Assembly (NCBI RefSeq): GCF_963678635.1
Contig: NC_087065.1
Span: 30,136,252 to 30,200,251, forward strand
Length of the DNA: 64,000 bases
Direction of reading: 5' to 3'
Source: Symsagittifera roscoffensis
Taxonomy: Eukaryota; Xenacoelomorpha; Acoela; Convolutidae
The stretch's first letter is position 1. Each line of letters begins with the position of its first letter. The position numbers and the translations under genes were made by a program. Positions 34,092 through 44,478 of this stretch are shown one piece after another. The notes under the pieces were generated by a model, which saw only the letters and a list, made by a program, of their open reading frames with translations, searched no databases and was not told the origin of the DNA.

Positions 34092-34282
34092 GCCATTGGG
34101 GTGTTCTGGCTCTACGGCACGCAGCAGTTCAGTGAGGACATCCAAGAGATGATGGGATTCACCCCTGGAAGAGGATGGCGCTTCGTGTGGAAGTTCGTGT
34201 CGCCCCTCTTCCTCCTGGCTGTGTTGTTGTCCTGCATAGCCACATACTCTCCCCCCATGTATGAGGAGTATGTCTACCCCAA
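34092..34282 (+). CDS. SLC6 neurotransmitter-type transporter, penultimate coding exon
   Basis: An acceptor (ctgtag) precedes 34092 and a donor (gtaagt) follows 34282. The exon encodes 63 full codons plus two bases. FWLYGTQQFSEDIQEMMG, then a PGxGWRFVWKFVSP turn and a hydrophobic membrane helix (LFLLAVLLSCIATYSP), is the signature of the extracellular loop and transmembrane helices 10-11 in sodium- and chloride-coupled SLC6 transporters, which import amino acids, amines or osmolytes across the plasma membrane. Coding GC content is clearly above its surroundings. The upstream exons are not in the window or were not recognised; the minus-strand gypsy lies 53 bp upstream, inside the preceding intron. 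The substrate cannot be decided from this part. Confidence 0.93.
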
Positions 34283-34823
34283 GTAAGTGTCCATGTCCAA
34301 ATCATTTTTCAGTGAAGGAAATCGGCATCCTAAAACAGTATCAAAGGGCGTCTTCCATCCCTGATTTTAATCATGAACTTAATCCAATTCATGATCATCG
34401 AATTTTTCAGTAACTCGAAGAAAAAAAATCGTAAGCTGGATAAACGTTAAAGTTTCAAAATCTCTAATGATAACCACTGAGAGTTATTGATGGATGTCAA
34501 ATAACTGTTGTTCTTTTTCACCGGAATGTTTTTTGACACTAGCGGTTAGTATATTCGGGAACTTTTAGTATGTTTTGGAAACATCTAGTCTTTGCTTCTT
34601 AAAAGTCGGCGAAAAGATAGTTGCTAAGAGCCCAGTACCAGTACCCATTCACTTAGTGCGCAGAGTTAAGTTTCAAACAATTGAGAAACTGCATTTGTTT
34701 AATTGTCAAAAGTTGGCTATGCTTTTGAGGCGACCGCTTTGACCAAGTTTTAGCTTTTTATCGTGAATAACTCACGATAAAAAGCTCTTTTTTTCATGCT
34801 ATTGTAGCTGTTTGTTATTTCAG

Positions 34824-35025
34824 GTGGTGCGAACTGATTGGCTGGTGCATCACTCTGTCGTCCATGCTGTGCATTCCCTTCATGGCACTCTACACATTCA
34901 TAGTCAGTCCAGGAAATACTCTGAGAGAAAAACTGGCCCACTCTATCTCCCCAGAGAAGGACAGGGCCAGGGTGAAGAACGGGGAGGTGAAGAGGTTCCA
35001 GCTGCAACACTACACCTCATTTTGA
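34824..35025 (+). CDS. SLC6 transporter, last coding exon
   Basis: An acceptor (ttatttcag) precedes 34824. The exon continues the split Lys codon, reads the last transmembrane helix (LIGWCITLSSMLCIPFMALY) and a short cytoplasmic tail with SPGNTLREKL, and ends at TGA 35023-35025 after HYTSF. The conserved Trp before the helix and the TFIVSPGNTLREKLAHSISP region are typical of the family C-terminus. The intron between the two exons is 541 bp. The protein end is intact, so the gene is probably functional if the upstream exons splice correctly across the gypsy insertion. Confidence 0.93.
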
Positions 35026-36216
35026 TCATGCACCACTACAGCCCCAAAATGAACACCAATCAACACTCACTCGACACCCTCCCCTAAGACCCATCTCAGA
35101 TCCACTAACCCCAAGTATATAGTAAATAATTAGACATCTTGAACAAAAACTGAAGGGCCGAAGTTGAATACTCCAAAAAAGAGCATCTACCAGAAGATCG
35201 ATTGAGGGGGAAAATCTACCTATTCTGAATCTCTCCAAAACATCTGATAAGGAAACTGAACACAAAGCAGTCAACTTTTTTGCTAGAACACCAGCTGGTT
35301 TTATTATATTCAATTTTTAATAGTATTTTTGCAAAATGTCGTGAATATGCCCGATCTGTACAAAAAGCATGTTGTTGAATTCCTATAGTTTTACTCTCAG
35401 ATGTATAAAATATTCAATTGAACGTTTAGACTTGGGTAAGTTTTTTGTTGGATAAGATGGCTCTTTTCCAGTCCCCCCCCCCCTTTGTTAAATTACAAAA
35501 AGAGATGCTCAAAAATTGTTCACACGGCAAATTTCATGTTAGAAATTTTGTGAAAATTTGTTCAGCTGTTCACTAAAGATTGTTTTTAAAAGACTTTCAT
35601 GTAATGAATTTCAGAAAAAATGAAAGGGGGGGGGGGGGGGGGAAACTGGAAAAGAGCCGATAAGATTGTCGTTTTCACTGCTGGGAGCATGCTGGGTATA
35701 TCGGTTTCTAAACAAACTTGATTTCATTTCAACTGAAAAACGCATATGGTTTGTGTATTTGCTATATCATTTCATCCATCCTGAATTTCTTGTTATTTTA
35801 GCTAAGGGCAGAAAACCGCCTCTCACCCCAACATAATTGACCTGGCAGCGCCTAGCTTGAAATTTTAAGAAAACTATTTTTATAAAAAGGCAAACAATTT
35901 CTGCATGATTTTACACCAGTTAAAAAAGAACGATGAGTTTTTCAGGTACCAAGCAGTTTTCAATGCGAATGTGCATTTTTTTAAATTAAGCTTGCGATTT
36001 GTAAAATGTATCTATATAATTATGGCTATTGAACTGCCCCAGGTGCATCCTACGTTTTTGCTTTCTTCACGCTTTTTCATGACAGAATGGCTTAAGCTTT
36101 CCGATTTTAAACCCGCACTGAAGTTTCATAGATAATAATTGATTATATTGGATTTTCATTGTCAGTCTCTACAAAATAACAAAAATTTATAATGATATTA
36201 TTTTTTAAGCAATAAA
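35026..36216 (+). other. SLC6 downstream region and possible 3' UTR
   Basis: No other coding sequence. The first clear polyadenylation hexamer in strand sense is AATAAA at 36211-36216; weaker AT-rich variants lie nearer. A palindromic element with C and G tracts at 35451-35666 lies within it. Confidence 0.4.
35451..35666. repeat. Inverted repeat with C11 and G17 tracts
   Basis: GGCTCTTTTCCAGT runs into 11 C (35473-35483). About 140 bp later, 17 G (35626-35642) run into the reverse complement ACTGGAAAAGAGCC. The arms could pair into a hairpin with a G:C homopolymer stem. Confidence 0.75.
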
Positions 36217-36315
36217 AACCCAATATAATTGATTATAATCGATTATTTTCAAAAAATCTTATCAAAAGAAAAATAATCCATTTTAATCGATTATAATGGA
36301 TTATAATCTATTTAT
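36128..36315. repeat. Cluster of ATTATAATCGATTA-like palindromic motifs
   Basis: Several near-palindromic copies of ATTGATTATAAT/CGATTATAAT occur in about 190 bp, including TTTTAATCGATTATAATGGA. They may be an AT-rich satellite fragment or a homeodomain-type site cluster; the sequence alone does not decide. Confidence 0.5.
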
Positions 36316-36518
36316 TCAAATCTTTTTGTGTGTTGTTTTCACTTTTTCATAATTTTGTTAAAATTAAGTGAGTTATTTTGTTCTCTCGCTTAATTTCGTT
36401 TTTTCCTATTTTCAATCGAGTTATGAAAAATTACAAAAAGTTACCTATAAACCCCACACCAACTCCCCCCCCCCCCCACGCTTACCCGTACTAGAGTTGG
36501 TTGTCCCCTAACTACAGA

Positions 36519-36645
36519 GAGGGGGGTACGTCGTCGTTGGGGGGTACGTGGGGGGATGGGGGTACGTGAGGGGAACGCCGTGGGTTGGGGGTACGTTGGG
36601 GGGGGGGGTGTAGATAGGTTGGGGTGCGGGGGCGGGGGCGGGTGC
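36519..36645 (+). repeat. G-rich tract with GGGGGTACGT repeats
   Basis: At least ten runs of four or more G in about 125 bp, with GTACGT between several of them. On the plus strand it meets the usual pattern for G-quadruplex formation many times over. Antisense and sense open frames here are low-complexity shadows. Confidence 0.8.
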
Positions 36646-37160
36646 GTTGTTTGTGGGTTGACTTGAGGAGCTGGTCAAAAAGGCTGTTTTTCGGCACTTT
36701 TTGGAAAATTACTACATATTGGCTGCCCCTGGATGAATGTGTTTTATTTTTTTTCTTTTATTGTTTCCACTGCAGAATCAGTTCGCACAAATTATCCTCA
36801 GAATGGATGAAGTGATATATCAAATCAAAAACGTGATTTGAACGGCAGTAAAAATGTTCGAAAAGTTAATTTCGAGAAAAAAATGCAAATACTAACTCTA
36901 GCTTAACCGCTAGCGATTGAAGCATGCGAGCAGCATTGAAAAAGCTGACTTACGCCTATTTTAAGCCACGGAAATTTTGCTTAGTTCAAAAAAAAAATTG
37001 GGTTTTTTTGCGCCTTTTTTGGGAGCTTTCAGAAATTTAAGAAAATTCCGCTAAAAGTTTGGAAAAAATTGAAGTTTTTAAAAATATTTTAATGATTTTT
37101 CTATTGATTTTTGAAGTCAATTTCTTAAAAAACTGTGGGCCACCTTATTTTTTTTCTATG
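36646..37160. other. AT-rich non-coding DNA
   Basis: Nothing supported as a gene. It separates the G-rich tract from the repeated minus-strand relics. Confidence 0.45.
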
Positions 37161-37883
37161 ATTGTCGATTGTGCCACTAATTCAAATTTTTCTGGAAAAA
37201 ATAATAACGTTCGGAACTTTCGTTGCTACTTGTACATTCGACCGCGTTCCTTATTTCGTCACCGGAAAGCTTGTTACTCCGTCTATTGCAAATGACGCAA
37301 ACTCTAGTTTAGTTCCAGCGTGTCGTTCATTTATTTCCAATCTAGTCTAAAAAAAATCCAGTGTTTTGTAGTGAAATCCTTCTAATTACCGCGAAGCAGC
37401 CCCTTTTCCCGCAGGTTATTACCTTTAGTAAAAAAATTTGATTCTACAAACTCCCGAACATTTTTTCTGTCTTAGTTTCATGTGGCTATCAGTTCTTGAT
37501 TTTTAATTTTGTCAAGTTACTTTCAAGCTTAATAAAACTGAATAAAAAACTGCCCACCTTGATTGATTTAACAGTTAGATTGAGGCAACCAGCTGTTCAT
37601 GTAATGCCAGTGAATGAGCTCAATACGAGTTCGTTCCAACTGGTTAAGTGTAAGTGGTCAGGACCCCAGCATGTTTTAACTGAAGTATCAAAAGAAAAAA
37701 CAATAAATAACGTATCAAAATGTTCGAATCTAAACAGATTATTTGATATTCTGTTTTTTCTTGCGCTCGGTTTTCTTTGTTGCTTTCTTCCGAAGCTTTC
37801 GATTAGGTTAGTCGATTAAATATAGGCGGGTTTGAGGTAGATCCTTTTTCTTCGAGCAGCTCTGTTTCTGAGAAACAACCGCT

Positions 37884-38660
37884 TCAAAAATCCCCAAACA
37901 GAAGTTGTAAGTCGTGCGAAGTGTTATCAGCGTCATTGCAATAGTTGAACCACTCGATGTCCGAAGTAATTTCATCGGCGGCCTTGCTTCCAAAATAAAC
38001 TGTACAAAAATCGTCGAAAAGGGAAAAAATTTTCAAATCGAAGGTTGTTTTTGGATGACTTTTTTTTATTGTAAGGCCAGTGTGAAAACATACCTTCATC
38101 GCGACTGTTGTGCTCCTGCAGTAGCTAGAATAGTTTTTGTATGTTTATCAATTAGAGAACACAGTCAGTCACAGTCATCTTTCTGAGATTAGCTTCGAAT
38201 ATTTGAATCAGGTAGTGATTGGCTGCATGTTCGAATAAGACAATAAAACTATTAGGAGAATGTCTATGAGACATTCCAATTGTCAAACTAGTCAGTAGGT
38301 GCTGCTAACACTACAAAAAAAATTGCAATTCTACTAACAACTCTTCCTTCATTGCCATCAATGGCCGATAGGTTGTCTTCATAATGAAAACCTTCAATGC
38401 CAAGTTATTTTTCTTACGATTTGAAGACAATGAACAAGAAGAAGATAACGTGTTCATAACAAAAAGTAGTGTGTTTCTGTCTGCTGCTTCTTTAGCAGGC
38501 GTTCGACGCATTACCATTGCTCAAAACAATTTGTAGGTCTATTTCCGAACGAGTACCTTGAGGATCGATGAAAGCTTTTCTAGCGTCGGTAACTTTGACC
38601 TCGATCATAGGTACACCGGAAGAGTAGAAGAGTCATATCGCTGGTTGGAATTTTTTTAAA
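37884..38660 (-). pseudogene. Unknown virus-like structural protein relic, copy A
   Basis: Reading from 38660 downward: a hydrophobic/basic start, PxIEVKVTD-type sequence, a segment with RTPAKEAADRNTLLFVMNTL and then CSLSSNRKKN. Unlike copies B and C, coding continues past SNRK for 30 codons, and an open piece at 38099-37884 (FGSKAADEITSDIEWFNYC) may be more of the same gene. The motif order, with an Asn-Thr-Leu-Ser segment followed by a Ser-Asn-Arg-Lys turn, reminded me of minor capsid proteins of Polinton/adintovirus-type elements. That is an impression from memory, not a database match. Frames are broken in at least two places. Confidence 0.3.
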
Positions 38661-38837
38661 AAGTAACTAGAAAAGTTGAAATTATTTTCAAAAGAAGGTT
38701 TTCTTGAGGCTTTCTCTTCCAACCTGCTTTTTGACTGCTTTTCTAACGGTGATTGTGTTGCACCCGCTATCAGTTTAGGAGCTCCCTGAACAATTGTTGC
38801 CCACAAAATGCTGAGCCAATAGAAGTGTTACTCTTCC

Positions 38838-39035
38838 TTATTCCAGTGCTAATGCACCAGAACCACAATGGCGTTGCCTGTAATGGCCCCAACCAATTTT
38901 GTAGGTTTGCTTGAGTGTAGTAACATGGGAACAATTTGTCCAGTTGTTGAATTTTTTTTGAAAATCCGAAATTAAAACAACTTTGCCACAGCCATTGAAT
39001 GAAACAATTTCTCCAGTATCTGTTCGCGAAAGCAC
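38838..39035 (-). pseudogene. Small GHYRQR peptide relic, copy A
   Basis: Open frame of 65 codons: TDTGEIVSFNGCGKVVLISD, then a Cys/His segment and GWGHYRQRHCGSGALALE before a stop. In the downstream broken frame, hydrophobic then Lys-rich peptide follows (KAVKKQVGRESLKK). A Gly-His-Tyr-Arg-Gln-Arg start followed by hydrophobic and Lys-rich parts is a pattern I associate with small basic core proteins of Polinton-like and adintovirus elements. Two further copies (43412-43215 and 41724-41539) keep it. Identity unproven. Confidence 0.3.
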
Positions 39036-39863
39036 AGAACTCTTAGAAGAATTGAAAAGTCCAAAATACGAAAGATTTTACAATGGTTAGTGTTTTACTT
39101 ATCAAAGACTAATAAAAGCGGCACTTTTGTGTCTTCGACTACTGAATAATGGATAATGTCCAGTTTAAAAAACGTCACTTTAATTCAACAAGCGAAACGT
39201 CAACGTATAAGCTTGCAGCAAAACTTTGTTTGGAGAATGTGCAATCTTTCTAACTTCCTTGTTCGTAGAAGTTGTTATTTGATATTAATTTCCATCTCTG
39301 ACAGCTTTGAACCTTCAAAAAACTAGAAACTTGAGTGCTTGAAATATTTATGGTCTGTCATAGTACACGAAGTTAGTGTTATTTACATTCGGATCTGAGT
39401 GAGGAAAGTAATTTTTGTAATTGACAGTTTCCAATTATAAGGCAAATTTTTTCTTTACTGAGAAGATTTTTGAAGTCGGCCACCTTTTTTATTAATTTAA
39501 ACTTTCGATGCAGATGAAATTGGGGTGTTTAAAAAGAAGAGGGGTCAACATTAACGATAAAGCTGGAAAATTCATCAGTCACTATCGTTATGAATCTTTC
39601 TTCACTAGTTCTCGACTTACTTCAAACTCATTATAGAATTTTTAGAGACTTATAGAATTATAGCTCAATCTGCTTTTTGTAAAAATAATTTAAAACTCTT
39701 TGATGGAAGATTTGTATTGAGTTTTAAGAGTATGTGAGTTTATCCTCTTAGTAATTATATACAAATTTTCTAAAGGAAAAATTTTCTCTCTGCAATTAAG
39801 GACGTTTCCTTGCTGTCCGTATAACAAAATCTTTTGACCTAACTAACTTTATCCACCTAGACT

Positions 39864-40145
39864 TTATCGATTATTTTTTGAACGTTCTCCGAAATAACCG
39901 GACTTGCAGTCAACTGCAACAAGAAGACATCGTGGGTTTATTGGCAAGTTTATCAACGCAGGCTGGTCTAGTGACAAGTTTTCGCCAGTATCGCACGATT
40001 TCACCCTGACACGCGGGGTTTTTGAATGGCAGTGCAAGATGTGTGACTGAATGTGTGCTGGCGAATCGGTTGTATTTATCATTTTGTTCAATACTAATAA
40101 TGCGAGACCGTTTTCACTGTTTTTGTTTTTCAACAACCTTTTCAA
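39864..40145 (-). pseudogene. Unknown relic protein, copy A
   Basis: 93 open codons beginning MKRLLKNKNSENGLALLVLN and ending with INLPINPRCLLVAVDCKSG and a short basic tail. Copy C (44478-44200) has the same start and the same INLPI..PR.LLVAVD ending but is split by a frameshift. The paired conservation suggests a real former coding region. I do not recognise the family; the C-terminal hydrophobic motif might belong to a capsid-type protein. Confidence 0.35.
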
Positions 40146-40645
40146 ATTTGATAATTATTGTTTTGTTTGCGCATCTGCCTTTTCTAATGCTGAAAAATCT
40201 GAATCTCTTTTTTGCATTCTTTCACGTTTTTCTCTTAAATTTGGCCCTAATTGTTTCCTGCTTAGAAAAGTTGTTCAGGCGGTTTTTTGTTGGTCCGAAT
40301 TCTCATTTCTCCTGCGAGTCAACAGACGCTGACAAAAAAACGTTTGCAACATTTTGTTTTATTATCATAATTTAATTGAGGCTGGGAGCCGTTAAACTGA
40401 CATTGAACGTTGGATTGATAATTTTTTTGTTGATAAATGTTCGTCATTTAAAAATACTGCAGCTTTGAGTCCTGTTGGTGTTTTTCTTCACTTAGATCAT
40501 TACATTACCATGGTTCGTGGTAATCTTGTATGATTTTTTTTTGTGATTTCAAGATTGGTTTTTGCCGAAATGAACTTTCACTCTTCCAATATTTGTAACT
40601 TCCGACTGTTACATTTTTTCGGTCTGTCTAATGTTATTTTTTCTA

Positions 40646-40876
40646 TCAGTTAACCTTGAGCACACTTGCCGGGTTTTTGTCCAGGTAAGTTAGAAGTTTA
40701 TACTGTTCTTCTTGGGACTTCATACTGTTCTTCTTTACTATTCTTCTAGTCCACGTTAACTCTTTTACCCAATACAAATTTTTTTTGAAAAAATAATAAC
40801 GTTCGGAACTTTCGTTGGTACTTGTACAGTAGACCTCGTTCCTTATTTCATCACCGGAAAGCTTGTTTTTATCCAA
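40646..40876 (-). pseudogene. Unknown relic ending LTYLDKNPASVLKVN, copy A
   Basis: 76 open codons. The last 25 (SQEEQYKLLTYLDKNPAS...) match the end of the frame at 45167-44985, including the stop position. The first half corresponds to sequence also seen at 37300-37160 (LSGDEIRN). Upstream parts differ between copies, so at least one is chimeric. Confidence 0.35.
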
Positions 40877-41121
40877 AAAAGGTTTTTGTTTTTTATAAGC
40901 ATCTACAATTTTTTCAGCCTCTGTCTTCTGAAGGTATGTTTCACTGTTTAGACTTAAACTCTTAAGCTTCGACTGATTACGGAAAAATTAATCCATCATC
41001 CATTTTTTGTTTTCGAAAATTTTCTTGTTTATTTAAAACTCTTAGTGTGTGAGTGTGTTCCCTGTTGCTCCGTCTATTGCAAATGACGCAAACTCCAGTT
41101 TAGCTTCAGCGTGTCGTTCAT

Positions 41122-41412
41122 TTATTTCCTATTCGAAAACAATGAGCACTCAGAAGATAACGTGTTGATAACAAAAAGTAGTGTGTTTCTGTTTTCCGCT
41201 TCTTTAGCAGGCGTTCGATCCAAATTACCATTGCTCAAAACAATTTGTAGCTCTATTTCTGAACGAGTTTGTTGAGGATCGAAGAAAGTTTTTCTATCGT
41301 CGGTATTTTTGACCTCGATCATAGGTACGCCGGGAGAGTAGAAGAGTTGAAAAGTAACAAGAAAAGTTGAAAGTATTTTCAAAAGAAGGTTTTTTTGAAA
41401 CTTTCTCTTCAA
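41122..41412 (-). pseudogene. Virus-like structural protein relic, copy B
   Basis: 96 open codons from KRKFQKNLLLKILSTFLVTF through VPMIEVKNTDDRKTFFDPQQ to CSLFSNRK and a stop. The stop comes just after the point where the sequence leaves copy A, so it is created by the deletion or rearrangement joint. Differs from copy C at few codons. See copy A for the tentative identity. Confidence 0.3.
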
Positions 41413-41538
41413 GCTGCTCTTTGACTGCTTTTCTAATGGTGATTGTGTTGCACCCGCTATCAGTCTAGGAACTCCCTGAACAATTGTTACCCAGAAAATG
41501 CTGAGCCAATAGAAGTGTTACTCTTCCTTATTCCAGTG

Positions 41539-41760
41539 CTAATGCACCAGAACCACAATCGCATTGCCTGTAATGGCCCCAATCAATTTGGTAGGTTTGC
41601 TTGAGTGTAGTAACATGGGAACAATTTGTCCAGTTGTTGAGTTTTTTTGAAAATCCGAAATTAAAACAACTTTGCCACCGCCATTGAATGAAACAATTTC
41701 TCCAGTATCTGTTCGCGAAAGCACAGAACTCTTAGAAGAATTGAAAAGTCCAAAATACGA
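41539..41760 (-). pseudogene. GHYRQR-type peptide relic, copy B (frameshifted)
   Basis: Starts as in copies A and C (LSRTDTGEIVSFNGGGKVV). A one-base deletion in the run of T near 41648 then shifts the frame, giving a spurious hydrophobic end. The GHYRQR part persists in the other frame. Confidence 0.3.
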
Positions 41761-42478
41761 AAGATTTTACGATGGTCAGTGTTTTACTTATCAAAGACTA
41801 ATAAAAGCGGCGCTTCTGTGTTCCTGACTACTGAATAATGGATAAGGTCCAGTTAATGAAACTTCACTTTAATTCAACAAGCGAAACGTCAACGTATAAG
41901 TTTGCTGCAAAATTTTGTTTGGAGAATGTGTTATAATTCTAACTTTCTTGTTTGTAGAAAATGTTATTTGATATTAATTTCCATCTCTGACAGTTTTGAA
42001 CCTTAAAAAAAGTAGAAACTTGAGTGCTTGAAAAAATTATGGTTTATTATAGTACACGAAGTTAGTGTTACTTACAATTGGATCTGAGTGAGGAAAGTCA
42101 TTTTTGTAATTGACAGTTTCCAATTAAAAGGCAAATTTTCTCTTTACTGAGAAGAGTTTCGAAGTTGGCAACATTTTTTTTTGTTAATTTAAACTTTCGA
42201 TGCAGTTGAAACTAAGGTGTTTAAAAGGAAGAGGGGTCAACAATATTGATAAAGATGGAAAAGTCATCAGTCATTATTGTTATGAATCTTTCTTCACTAG
42301 TTCTCGACTTACTTCAAACTCATAGAATTATAGCTCAATCTGCTTTTTGTAAAATTAAATTAAAACTCCTTGATGGAAGATTTGTATTGAATTTTATGAT
42401 TATGTGAGTTTATCCTCTTAGTATTCATATAAAAATTTTCTCAAGGAAAATTTTTCTCTCTGCAATTAAGGACTTTTT

Positions 42479-42690
42479 TGTTTTCAAACGGTTTTCTTCG
42501 ATCCTTTCTTCGATCCTCCGTTGCTCCCTCCGGGTAAAACCCTCCGTTGCTCAAAAATATTCACAAACGGTTTATCAAACGTATCGACCAGTAACAAAAC
42601 CATCATATAAACAACAAACATCACATAAAAAAATTTCACAGAGCACAATTTTAATTATGTAAAGAGATCACAGCTATTTAAACTATCCAT
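42479..42690 (+). other. Joint between cassettes B and C with a giant-element fragment
   Basis: 42536-42673 resembles 3386-3526 of the giant element, same strand (shared phrases ACCCTCCGTTGCTC, AAAACCATCA, ACATCACATA, AACTATGTAAA-like end). It is diverged by eye, so it comes from a related element rather than this copy. The preceding bases hold short local duplications of CTTCGATCC. Confidence 0.6.
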
Positions 42691-42808
42691 TTTTTGTTTT
42701 CGAAAATTTTCTTGTTTATTTAAAACTCTTAGTGTGTGAGTGTGTTCCATGTTGCTCCGTCCATTGCAAATGACGCAAACTCCAGTTTAGCTTCAGCGTG
42801 TCGTTCAT

Positions 42809-43099
42809 TTATTTCCTATTCGAAAACAATGAGCACTCAGAAGATAACGTGTTGATAACAAAAAGTAGTGTGTTTCTGTTTTCCGCTTCTTTAGCAGGCG
42901 TTCGATGCAAATTACCATTGCTCAAAACAATTTGTAGGTCTATTTCTGAACGAGTTTGTTGAGGATCGAAGAAAGTTTTTCTATCGTCGGTAACTTTTAC
43001 CTCGATCATAGGTACGCCGGGAGAGTAGAAGAGTTGAAAAGTAACAAGAAAAGTTGAAAGTATTTTCAAAAGAAGGTTTTTTTGAAACTTTCTCTTCAA
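42809..43099 (-). pseudogene. Virus-like structural protein relic, copy C
   Basis: 96 open codons almost identical to copy B (a few residue changes, such as VKVTDD for VKNTDD), with the same artificial stop after SNRK. Upstream in the same frame, 15-40 codons of hydrophobic sequence (YWLSIFWVTIVQGVPRLI) precede the listed start, so coding extended further. Confidence 0.3.
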
Positions 43100-43214
43100 G
43101 CTGCTCTTTGACTGCTTTTCTAATGGTGATTGTGTTGCACCCGCTATCAGTCTAGGAACTCCCTGAACAATTGTTACCCAGAAAATGCTGAGCCAATAGA
43201 AGTGTTACTCTTCC

Positions 43215-43412
43215 TTATTCCAGTGCTAATGCACCAGAACCACAATCGCGTTGCCTGTAATGGCCCCAATCAATTTGGTAGGTTTGCTTGAGTGTAGTAA
43301 CATGGGAACAATTTGTCCAGTTGTTGAGTTTTTTTTGAAAATCCGAAATTAAAACAACTTTGCCACCGCCATTGAATGAAACAATTTCTCCAGTATCTGT
43401 TCGCGAAAGCAC
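43215..43412 (-). pseudogene. GHYRQR peptide relic, copy C
   Basis: 65 open codons parallel to copy A, with QIDWGHYRQRDCGSGALALE before the stop. The reading frame has survived in two of three copies, which suggests the cassettes were duplicated not long after the gene died, or while it still worked. Confidence 0.3.
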
Positions 43413-44199
43413 AGAACTCTTAGAAGAATTGAAAAGTCCAAAATACGAAAGATTTTACGATGGTCAGTGTTTTACTTATCAAAGACTAATAAAAGCGGCG
43501 CTTCTGTGTTCCTGACTACTGAATAATGGATAATGTCCAGTTAATGAAACTTCACTTTAATTCAACAAGCGAAACGTCAACGTATAAGTTTGCTGCAAAA
43601 TTTTGTTTGGAGAATGTGTTATCTTTCTATCTTTCTTGTTTGTAGAAAATGTTATTTGATATTAATTTCCATCTCTGACAGTTTTGAACCTTAAAAAAAA
43701 GTAGAAACTTGAGTGCTTGAAAAAATTATGGTTTCTCATAGTACACGAAGTTAGTGTTACTTACATTCGGATCTGAGTGAGGAAAGTAATTTTTGTAATT
43801 GACAGTTTCCAATTAAAAGGCTGAGAAGAGTTTCGAAGTTGGCAACATTTTTTTTTTTAATTTAAACTTTCGATGCAGTTGAAACTAAGGTGTTTAAAAG
43901 GAAGAGGGGTCAACAGTATTGATAAAGCTGGAAAGGTCATCAGTCATTATTGTTATGAATCTTTCTTCACTAGTTCTCGACTTACTTCAAACTCATAGAA
44001 TTATAGCTCAATCTGCTTTTTGTAAAATTAAATTAAAACTCTTTGATGGAAGATTTGTATTGAATTTTATGATTATGTGAGTTTATCCTCTTAGTATTCA
44101 TATACAAATTTTCTCAAGGAAAATTTTTCTCTCTGCAATTAAGGACTTTTCCTTGCTGTTTGTATAATAAAAATTTTTGACCTAACTAACCACGACTTT

Positions 44200-44478
44200 G
44201 TCGATTAGTGTTTGAATGTTCTCTAAAATAGTCGGACTTGGAGTCAACTGCAACAAGAAGATATCGTGGTTTAATTGGCAAATTTATCAACGCAGGCTGG
44301 GTCTAGTGACAAGTTTTCGCCAGTTTCGCACGATTTCACCCTGATACGCGGGGTTTTTGAATGGCAGTGCAAAATATGTGACTGAATAGGCTGGCGAATC
44401 GGTTGTGTTTATCATTTTGTTCAATATTAATAATGCGGGACCGTTGTCACTGTTTTTGTTTTTCAACAACCTTTTCAT
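44200..44478 (-). pseudogene. Unknown relic protein, copy C
   Basis: Begins MKRLLKNKNSDNGPALLILN, continues with TYFALPFKNPAYQGEIVRNW and breaks off at a stop near 44287. The INLPIKPRYLLVAVDSKS end lies in the neighbouring frame at about 44285-44200. Counterpart of 40145-39864. Confidence 0.35.

Larger units (their letters stand above)
37160..40876 (-). repeat. Cassette A of a tandemly repeated coding relic
   Basis: Shares long stretches with cassettes B (41001-42478) and C (42690-45050). Elements in common are the 37262-37339 end sequence, the peptide-coding part 38419-39060, the AT-rich spacer 39060-39830 and the 39830-40700 segment (A and C only). It carries about 1.08 kb (37340-38418) not present in B or C. 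Confidence 0.75.
41001..42478 (-). repeat. Cassette B of the repeated coding relic (short)
   Basis: Near-identical to cassette C over 42690-44135, but stops at the phrase GCAATTAAGGACTTTT and lacks the upstream genes found in A and C. It contains the peptide relics at 41412-41122 and 41724-41539. Confidence 0.8.

Noticed and set aside
36512-36697. Pro/Arg-rich minus-strand frame
   Set aside because: Translation of the G-rich repeat; low complexity only.
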